From an uncultured Acetatifactor sp. (GTDB lineage: Bacteria > Bacillota > Clostridia > Lachnospirales > Lachnospiraceae), in contig CANQEH010000001.1 in assembly GCA_947594835.1 (NCBI GenBank), positions 248,001-312,000 of the forward strand: a stretch of DNA of 64,000 bases. Reading direction: 5' to 3'. The stretch's first letter is position 1, and each line of letters starts with the position of its first letter. A program made the position numbers and the translations under genes. Below the pieces are notes generated by a model. That model did not search any database, had not been told where the DNA came from, and worked only from the letters and a program-made list of their open reading frames with translations. Below, piece by piece: positions 59,508 to 64,000 of the stretch.

Positions 59508-60605
59508 GACAGGACGAAAAACCTGGGACGGTGCGTTGCCATTGCGGCCCTATTGGCGCTTGTGTTCATAGAGTTTGCGGCCCATCGCAGTATTCCCTTT
59601 ATGATGGATGATCTGTGGTACGGGACGAATCTGGTCTCCGGCCAGCCGCTGCGGGATTTCGGCGATATTGTGGAAAGCATGGCCTGGCATTTTGACAACT
59701 GGGGAGGACGGGTGATTACCCACGGTATGCTGCAGCTGACCCTGATGAGCGGGGAGTGGTGGGCGGATGTGATCAATCTGGCGGCTACCCTGCTTCTGAC
59801 CGCGCTGGTCTGTGCGGTCATCGGGAAAAGGAGTCTGTCTGCCTTTTTACTGATCCATACCATGATCTTTGCGTGGAACCCCAATGTGAAAATGAGTATG
59901 CTGTGGCAGGCGGGAGCGGCAAACTATGTATATTCCTCGGTTTGGATCCTGCTCTTTTTGCTGCCCTACCTGAAAGCGTTGGAAGATCCGGAGAAAAAGG
60001 CGATGCGGGGAGTGTGTTTCTGGATCCTGCCGGCAGGGCTCTTTGCGGGCTGCAGCAATGAGAATATGGGGCCCACCTGTTTTCTGGCGGCTGTGGGCGT
60101 TATGGCGTATCAGATCTGGCAGAAAGAGAAGAAGCACCTGCCCTGGATGGGCATAGGCGCAGGAGGCGCCCTGATCGGCAGCCTTTTTGTGATCCTGGCG
60201 CCGGGGAACTTTGTCAGGAGTGAATACGTCGCCAGACAGGGGCTGTTTGGCCGTATGTTTTCCATGTTGACGGCAGCAGCGGATTTTCTGCTGCCCTCTG
60301 CCCTGGCGGCGGCAGTGCTTTTGGCGCTGGGCGTGTCTATGGGGCTTCCATGGGAGAAAAAGCAGACGGTGCTGCTCGCCGCAGCGGTGTTATCCTACGG
60401 CGCCATGGTCCTGTCGCCCCATTACCCGGACAGGGCGGCTTTTGGGACGATGATCCTGTGTATTGCCCTGGCGGCGCACGCGATATTCCGGCTGACGGAA
60501 CAGAACCCGAAAGGGGAAAGGTGGCTGCGCCTTGCGGCGGTTTCCCTCTGGCTGAGCGCTGTGGGGAGGCTTCTGTTGGAGATATCCTATGTGAAACCAG
60601 TTTGA
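59505..60605 (+). CDS. Polytopic membrane protein (DUF6056-like), candidate GT-C
   Basis: A protein of about 366 residues with nine or ten membrane spans. The first outer loop reads IPFMMDDLWYGTNL, with an acidic pair. WHFDNWGGRVITHGM and FAWNPNVKMSMLWQAGAANYVYSS match the pattern of the protein at 39123, which is longer at the C-terminus. It is outside the main glycan run but has its own promoter and the same leader hairpin as three genes in the locus, suggesting shared control. It probably adds or moves a sugar on the outer face; this is an inference from build. Confidence 0.58.
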   Translation: MDRTKNLGRCVAIAALLALVFIEFAAHRSIPFMMDDLWYGTNLVSGQPLRDFGDIVESMAWHFDNWGGRVITHGMLQLTLMSGEWWADVINLAATLLLTALVCAVIGKRSLSAFLLIHTMIFAWNPNVKMSMLWQAGAANYVYSSVWILLFLLPYLKALEDPEKKAMRGVCFWILPAGLFAGCSNENMGPTCFLAAVGVMAYQIWQKEKKHLPWMGIGAGGALIGSLFVILAPGNFVRSEYVARQGLFGRMFSMLTAAADFLLPSALAAAVLLALGVSMGLPWEKKQTVLLAAAVLSYGAMVLSPHYPDRAAFGTMILCIALAAHAIFRLTEQNPKGERWLRLAAVSLWLSAVGRLLLEISYVKPV

Positions 60606-60620
60606 GGAAGGATAACAAAG

Positions 60621-61289
60621 ATGGCCTGGGGAAAAAAGATTGGGATCGGCATCGATGGGATGGAGATATGTTTGAGCGCCCTTCTTTTTGTGGGAGCAGT
60701 GTGCGGCATCCATCAGATGCAGGCGGCGGAAGGCATTGGGCTTTACTGGATGGAAAAAACAGGGGGGACGCTGTGGCAGATGAACGCCCTTGTGGACTGT
60801 GCGGCGGCAGGGGCCCTGTTCCTGCTGGCTTTTCTGCCCGCAAGGCTTTTCAAGCACTCGTCCTGGGGAGCGGTTTCCCGGTTTTTGACAGGGTTTCTCG
60901 CCTTGATGCCATCTTTAAGTATGTCCCACCTTCTCCACTTGTTTGACGAGGGGACGGACGGGTTTGACCCGGAACTGCTTTTGTTTGCGCTGGGCACGGT
61001 GCTTCCCCTGGTGGCATTTTTGTTTTTGGGGGTGGAATGCTTTGAACGCGCCTTCCGGGGCTGGTACGGGGCGGCGGGAATCCTGGCCCTGTTGTCTGGG
61101 GTGCTTATGTACTGGGAATCCCAGGTCTTTGGTTTCCTTCTGGTGTATCTGTTTCTTCTGGTGGGGGCTGACCTGTGGGAGAGGCTGTTGAAACCGGGCC
61201 GGAAAACAGGGCTGTTGGGCGGAATCCTGTTCGGAGGTCTCTGGGTGAGGGCAGTGTACTGTATTTTGATGCTTTGGAGTGTGTATTGA
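60621..61289 (+). CDS. Small polytopic membrane protein of unknown function
   Basis: A 222-residue protein with six to seven membrane spans and short loops; no motif is recognised. One loop, HLLHLFDEGTDGFDPE (about 102-118), is acidic. It starts 15 bases after the 59.5-kb gene behind GAGGAAGG, so it is likely co-transcribed with it. The start MAWGKKIGIGIDGMEICLSALLF suggests a cytoplasmic N-terminus. It may be a partner of the upstream protein, or a GtrA-like flippase in function, but the sequence gives no direct support for that. Confidence 0.55.
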   Translation: MAWGKKIGIGIDGMEICLSALLFVGAVCGIHQMQAAEGIGLYWMEKTGGTLWQMNALVDCAAAGALFLLAFLPARLFKHSSWGAVSRFLTGFLALMPSLSMSHLLHLFDEGTDGFDPELLLFALGTVLPLVAFLFLGVECFERAFRGWYGAAGILALLSGVLMYWESQVFGFLLVYLFLLVGADLWERLLKPGRKTGLLGGILFGGLWVRAVYCILMLWSVY

Positions 61290-61299
61290 CGGCAATGCA

Positions 61300-61312
61300 G
61301 CGCAAGGGGCGC
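61300..61312 (+). promoter_or_regulatory. Hairpin before clpX ribosome site
   Basis: GCGC (61300-61303) and GCGC (61309-61312) around AAGGG, followed by AGAAATGAGGAGAT and the start codon at 61327. It is a shorter relative of the hairpin-plus-ATGAGAGG element; here the upstream ATG is out of frame with the gene. Confidence 0.4.
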
Positions 61313-61326
61313 AGAAATGAGGAGAT

Positions 61327-62862
61327 ATGGCAGATTTATATGACGACGACAACAAGGGGAAAGAGCAGGAGGAAAGGGAGACAGACCTGACCAAGGGCCA
61401 TTCCGACGCGTCCAATACGCAGAAAGCGGGAAAGGGCGACAACGCAGACTACGAAGATGTATGCTTTATCTGCCGCAGGCCGGAGAGCAAGGCGGGAAAG
61501 ATGTTTAAGCTGCCCAATAACATCTGTGTCTGCAACGACTGTATGCACAAGACCATGGAGACGGTGAGCCAGTTCGACTACCAGGGGATGCTGAACAATC
61601 CCAATCTGCAGAGTGAGATCGACCAGCTCACAAGGCAGGGCGGCTTTCCCAATATCAGCTTTGTCAATCTGGCAGATCTGCGGGGGGACGGAGGAATCCC
61701 CAACAAGCAGAAGCTGAAACGGAAAGCGAAAAAGGAGGAGGGCGAACTGGCGCTTCAGATCAAGGACATCCCTGCGCCCCATAAGATCAAGGCCAGCCTG
61801 GACGAGTATGTGGTGGGGCAGGAACACGCCAAGAAGGTGATCTCTGTGGCTGTGTACAACCACTACAAGCGGGTGGCCACTGGCACCATGGACGACATTG
61901 AAATTGAAAAGTCCAATATGCTCATGATCGGCCCTACCGGCTGCGGCAAGACCTATCTGGTGAAGACCCTGGCCAGGCTTTTAGACGTGCCGTTGGCCAT
62001 TGCGGACGCCACGTCCCTGACGGAAGCGGGCTACATCGGCGACGACATCGAGTCCGTGGTGTCTAAGCTGCTGGCGGCGGCGGACAACGATGTGGAAAAG
62101 GCGGAGCGGGGCATCATCTTTATCGACGAGATCGACAAGATCGCCAAAAAGAAAAACACCAACACCCGGGATGTGAGCGGGGAAAGCGTGCAGCAGGGGA
62201 TGTTGAAGCTTCTGGAGGGCGCGGAGGTGGAGGTGCCGGTAGGCGCAAACAGCAAAAACGCCATGGTGCCCCTTGCCACGGTGAACACGCGCAACATCCT
62301 TTTTATCTGCGGCGGCGCATTCCCCGACCTGGAGGATATCATCAAGGAGCGCCTGACCAAAACGGCGTCGATCGGTTTTAACTCGGAGTTAAAGGACAAA
62401 TATGACAAGGACAAAAATATCCTCTCCAAGGTGACGGTAGAGGACATCCGGAAATTCGGCATGATCCCGGAATTTATCGGCCGTCTTCCAGTGATCTTTG
62501 CCCTGGAGGGCTTAAGCCGGGAGATGATGGTGAAGATCTTAAAGGAGCCCAAGAACGCCATCTTAAAGCAGTACCAGAAGCTGCTGGAGTTAGACGAGGT
62601 GAAGCTGGAGTTTACCGACGACGCTCTGGAGGCCATCGCGGAGAAAGCCATGGAGCGGGATACAGGCGCCAGGGCCCTGCGCTCCATCATCGAGGAATTT
62701 ATGCTGGACATCATGTATGAGATTCCAAAGGATGACAACATCGGCAAGGTCACCATTACAGGCAGCTATATCAGGGGAACCGGCGGGCCCATCATCGATA
62801 TCCGGAGCAATCAGCTGACGGGCCATATAGAGGATCTGAAAGAAATTCCCGAACAGCAGTAA
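61327..62862 (+). CDS. clpX: ClpX-type AAA+ unfoldase, long variant
   Basis: A 511-residue protein, against about 410-430 for most ClpX proteins. The N-terminal zinc finger has C46/C49 and C69/C72. A linker of about 75 residues, longer than usual, carries a basic KRKAKK segment. The AAA+ core has Walker A GPTGCGKT (about 202-209), the pore loop in AGYIGDD, Walker B IIFIDEIDKI and the IGF-type loop in ASIGFNSEL, which docks ClpP. The C-terminal domain has RDTGARALRSIIEE. It unfolds proteins for ClpP or acts alone. Neither clpP nor tig is next to it, so it may be a second, specialised ClpX. Confidence 0.88.
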   Translation: MADLYDDDNKGKEQEERETDLTKGHSDASNTQKAGKGDNADYEDVCFICRRPESKAGKMFKLPNNICVCNDCMHKTMETVSQFDYQGMLNNPNLQSEIDQLTRQGGFPNISFVNLADLRGDGGIPNKQKLKRKAKKEEGELALQIKDIPAPHKIKASLDEYVVGQEHAKKVISVAVYNHYKRVATGTMDDIEIEKSNMLMIGPTGCGKTYLVKTLARLLDVPLAIADATSLTEAGYIGDDIESVVSKLLAAADNDVEKAERGIIFIDEIDKIAKKKNTNTRDVSGESVQQGMLKLLEGAEVEVPVGANSKNAMVPLATVNTRNILFICGGAFPDLEDIIKERLTKTASIGFNSELKDKYDKDKNILSKVTVEDIRKFGMIPEFIGRLPVIFALEGLSREMMVKILKEPKNAILKQYQKLLELDEVKLEFTDDALEAIAEKAMERDTGARALRSIIEEFMLDIMYEIPKDDNIGKVTITGSYIRGTGGPIIDIRSNQLTGHIEDLKEIPEQQ

Positions 62863-62870
62863 AAAAACAG

Positions 62871-62898
62871 TTGACAAATCCGGGAAGCATGGTATGAT
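62871..62898 (+). promoter_or_regulatory. Promoter of the metal-export operon
   Basis: TTGACA (62871-62876) and TATGAT (62893-62898) with a 16-base spacer, beginning eight bases after the clpX-type stop codon. Confidence 0.7.
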
Positions 62899-62899
62899 A

Positions 62900-62925
62900 T
62901 TCATATGAACAATGGTTCACATGAA
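62900..62925 (+). promoter_or_regulatory. ArsR/CadC-type operator dyad
   Basis: TTCATATGAAC (62900-62910) and GTTCACATGAA (62915-62925) form an 11-bp dyad with one mismatch around AATG, directly after the -10. ATATGAACA-type dyads are typical sites of ArsR/SmtB-family metal sensors. No such regulator gene is in the window. Confidence 0.6.
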
Positions 62926-62992
62926 CAAATCAAACTTTCATGGGGCGCAGATCCCGTTTCGCACAGGAAGGCCCCAGGCGGGAGGGATGGGT

Positions 62993-63214
62993 ATGAAGAA
63001 GACATACAAGATTGAGGTGGACTGTGCAAGCTGTGCGCTGAAGATGGAGGAGGCAGCCCGAAAGGTAGAGGGCGTGGCTGATGCTGCGGTGAGCTTTATG
63101 ACCCAGAAGATGAAGGTAGAGTTTGCAGAGGGCGTCCAGGAGAAGGCGGTCATGGAAGCGGTGCGGAAGGCCTGCAGGAAAGTGGAGAGCGACTGCGAGG
63201 TCTATCTGGACTAG
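62993..63214 (+). CDS. Heavy-metal-associated (HMA) domain protein, small metal chaperone
   Basis: A protein of 73 residues from the ATG at 62993, which has GGAGGG six bases upstream; earlier in-frame ATGs lack a ribosome site. It is one HMA domain: strand YKIEVDCASCALKMEEAARKV with the metal pair C-A-S-C, then VSFMTQKMKVEF. The form DCASC is that found at the N-terminus of cadmium/zinc/lead ATPases. The ATPase downstream starts directly with membrane spans and lacks this domain, so here it is a separate protein. A perfect intrinsic terminator follows, so it may be made in excess over the pump. Confidence 0.85.
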   Translation: MKKTYKIEVDCASCALKMEEAARKVEGVADAAVSFMTQKMKVEFAEGVQEKAVMEAVRKACRKVESDCEVYLD

Positions 63215-63223
63215 AAGACAGGG

Positions 63224-63248
63224 GGAACCGCTTCGGCGGTTCCTTTTT
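63224..63248 (+). terminator. Intrinsic terminator between the HMA gene and the ATPase gene
   Basis: GGAACCGC (63224-63231) pairs perfectly with GCGGTTCC (63236-63243) around a TTCG tetraloop, followed by TTTTT (63244-63248). It lies within the metal operon, so readthrough would set the chaperone-to-pump ratio. Confidence 0.85.
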
Positions 63249-63295
63249 GTAAGGTCAGGCAGAATGTGCGCAAGCGCTTCGGAAGGGAGATTCAC

Positions 63296-64000
63296 ATGAC
63301 AAAAAAGCAAAAGAATGTGTTATACCGGATCCTGATTGCAGCAGTATGGGTGGTCGCGCTGTACTTTGCGCCCGTCACAGGATATCTGCGGTTTGTATGC
63401 TATCTGATCCCTTATCTTGTGATCGGCTATGACATTTTGAGAAAGGCTGCCCTTGGAATCATCCACGGGCAGGTGTTTGACGAGAACTTCCTGATGGCGG
63501 TGGCTACCCTGGGCGCAATGCTGCTCGGCCTCTATCAGGTGTCCCAGGGGCAGGAGGGGGATTTTGCCGAGGGCGTAGCGGTTATGCTCTTTTACCAGAT
63601 CGGGGAGCTGTTCCAGGCGGTGGCGGTGGGAAAGAGCCGGAAAAATATTGCGGCCCTTATGGACATCCGGCCAGATTACGCCAACATCGAGGGGGAGAAC
63701 GGCAGCCTGGAACAGGTGGATCCGGACGAGGTGGAAGTGGGTTCTGTGATCGTGGTGCGGCCCGGGGAAAAAATCCCCATAGACGGCGTTGTGGCGGAGG
63801 GAAGCTCTACGCTGAACACCAGCGCCCTGACCGGGGAGAGCGTACCCCGGGAGATCCGGGAAGGGGAGGCGGTGCTCAGCGGCTGCGTCAACTTAAGCGG
63901 TCTGCTGAAAATCCGCACCACCAGGGAGTTCGGGGAGTCCACCGTGTCAAAAATCCTGGATCTGGTGGAAAATTCCAGTATGAAAAAGGCCCGGACGGAA
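63296..64000 (+). CDS. Heavy-metal P1B-type ATPase, N-terminal part (runs off the window)
   Basis: The ATG at 63296, behind GGAAGGGAGA, opens a frame with no stop to the window's end (235 codons). Membrane spans come first with no HMA domain. The FAEGVAVMLFYQIGELFQ segment then leads into the actuator domain with PGEKIPIDG and NTSALTGESVP, whose TGES is the dephosphorylation motif of P-type ATPases. The CPC-type metal site and the phosphorylated DKTGT would lie beyond the edge. With the DCASC-type chaperone and an ArsR-like operator upstream, the likely cargo is zinc, cadmium or lead. Confidence 0.88.
   Translation, partial: MTKKQKNVLYRILIAAVWVVALYFAPVTGYLRFVCYLIPYLVIGYDILRKAALGIIHGQVFDENFLMAVATLGAMLLGLYQVSQGQEGDFAEGVAVMLFYQIGELFQAVAVGKSRKNIAALMDIRPDYANIEGENGSLEQVDPDEVEVGSVIVVRPGEKIPIDGVVAEGSSTLNTSALTGESVPREIREGEAVLSGCVNLSGLLKIRTTREFGESTVSKILDLVENSSMKKARTE

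Noticed and set aside
1-64000. CRISPR arrays, tRNA or rRNA genes, IS elements
   Set aside because: No regular short direct repeats with spacers, no cloverleaf sequence, no rRNA-like stretch and no transposase or terminal inverted repeats were seen. The 102-bp repeats have no transposase and no target duplication.

Overview
The window looks like a chromosomal segment of a low-copy, GC-moderate (high fifties by eye) Gram-positive Clostridia, most probably Lachnospiraceae. This rests on the gene families: a BlaI-type repressor, an LCP cell-wall ligase, two GH25 lysozymes, a PgcA-type phosphoglucomutase, strong AGGAGG-type ribosome sites and TTG/GTG starts. It is an inference, since no rRNA or tRNA is present. 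Almost everything lies on the + strand and belongs to one very large surface-glycan locus (about 0.8-56 kb). A BlaI repressor sits at the left edge. Housekeeping or stress genes (glmS, an HtrA protease, a long clpX variant, a metal-exporting P-type ATPase) are at the right edge.

Region 1 (0.7-23.6 kb) is a pseudaminic-acid module. It holds pseC, a GNAT that is probably pseH, pseF, pseI and pseG, scattered among glycosyltransferases. The glycosyltransferases include three GtrB/DPM1-type GT2 enzymes that should make polyprenyl-phosphate sugars, many polytopic GT-C-like membrane proteins, a GT52/sialyltransferase-like protein next to a full-size ABC exporter, a DUF4910-type aminopeptidase-like protein and SGNH hydrolases. 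The module is bracketed by two directly repeated 102-bp leaders that differ at one base.

Region 2 (23.6-31 kb) starts behind the second leader copy with an RffA/WecE aminotransferase. It continues with more GT-C-like membrane proteins, one of them broken by an in-frame TGA, and a minus-strand SGNH protein. Region 3 (31-52 kb) has its own promoter. It carries two membrane-anchored GH25 lysozymes interleaved with dTDP-rhamnose genes rfbB, rfbA and rfbC (no rfbD in the window). An ABC polysaccharide exporter follows (Wzm-like permease, and a Wzt-like ATPase with a C-terminal glycan-binding domain). Next come a methyltransferase-kinase fusion that resembles the Gram-negative chain-terminator WbdD, large GT2 enzymes and a phosphoglucomutase. 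Region 4 (52-57 kb) has a polyprenyl-phosphate sugar-phosphate transferase, an LCP ligase, a rhamnosyltransferase-like GT2 and glmS.

Read together, the genes suggest a lipid-linked rhamnose-type wall polysaccharide. It would be started by the 52.3 kb transferase, built by the GT2 enzymes, perhaps capped by methyl-phosphate, exported by the ABC transporter and attached to the wall by the LCP protein. Outside the cell it would be decorated by GT-C enzymes and SGNH acyl-transfer or esterase proteins. Pseudaminic acid may feed this polymer or a separate glycoprotein.

The most unusual non-coding signals are two families of structured leaders. One is the 102-bp element, with a diverged third copy at 55 kb. 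The other is a 15-nt hairpin set exactly three bases before an ATGAGAGGAA-type ribosome site in front of four different genes. No tRNA, rRNA, IS element or CRISPR array was seen.
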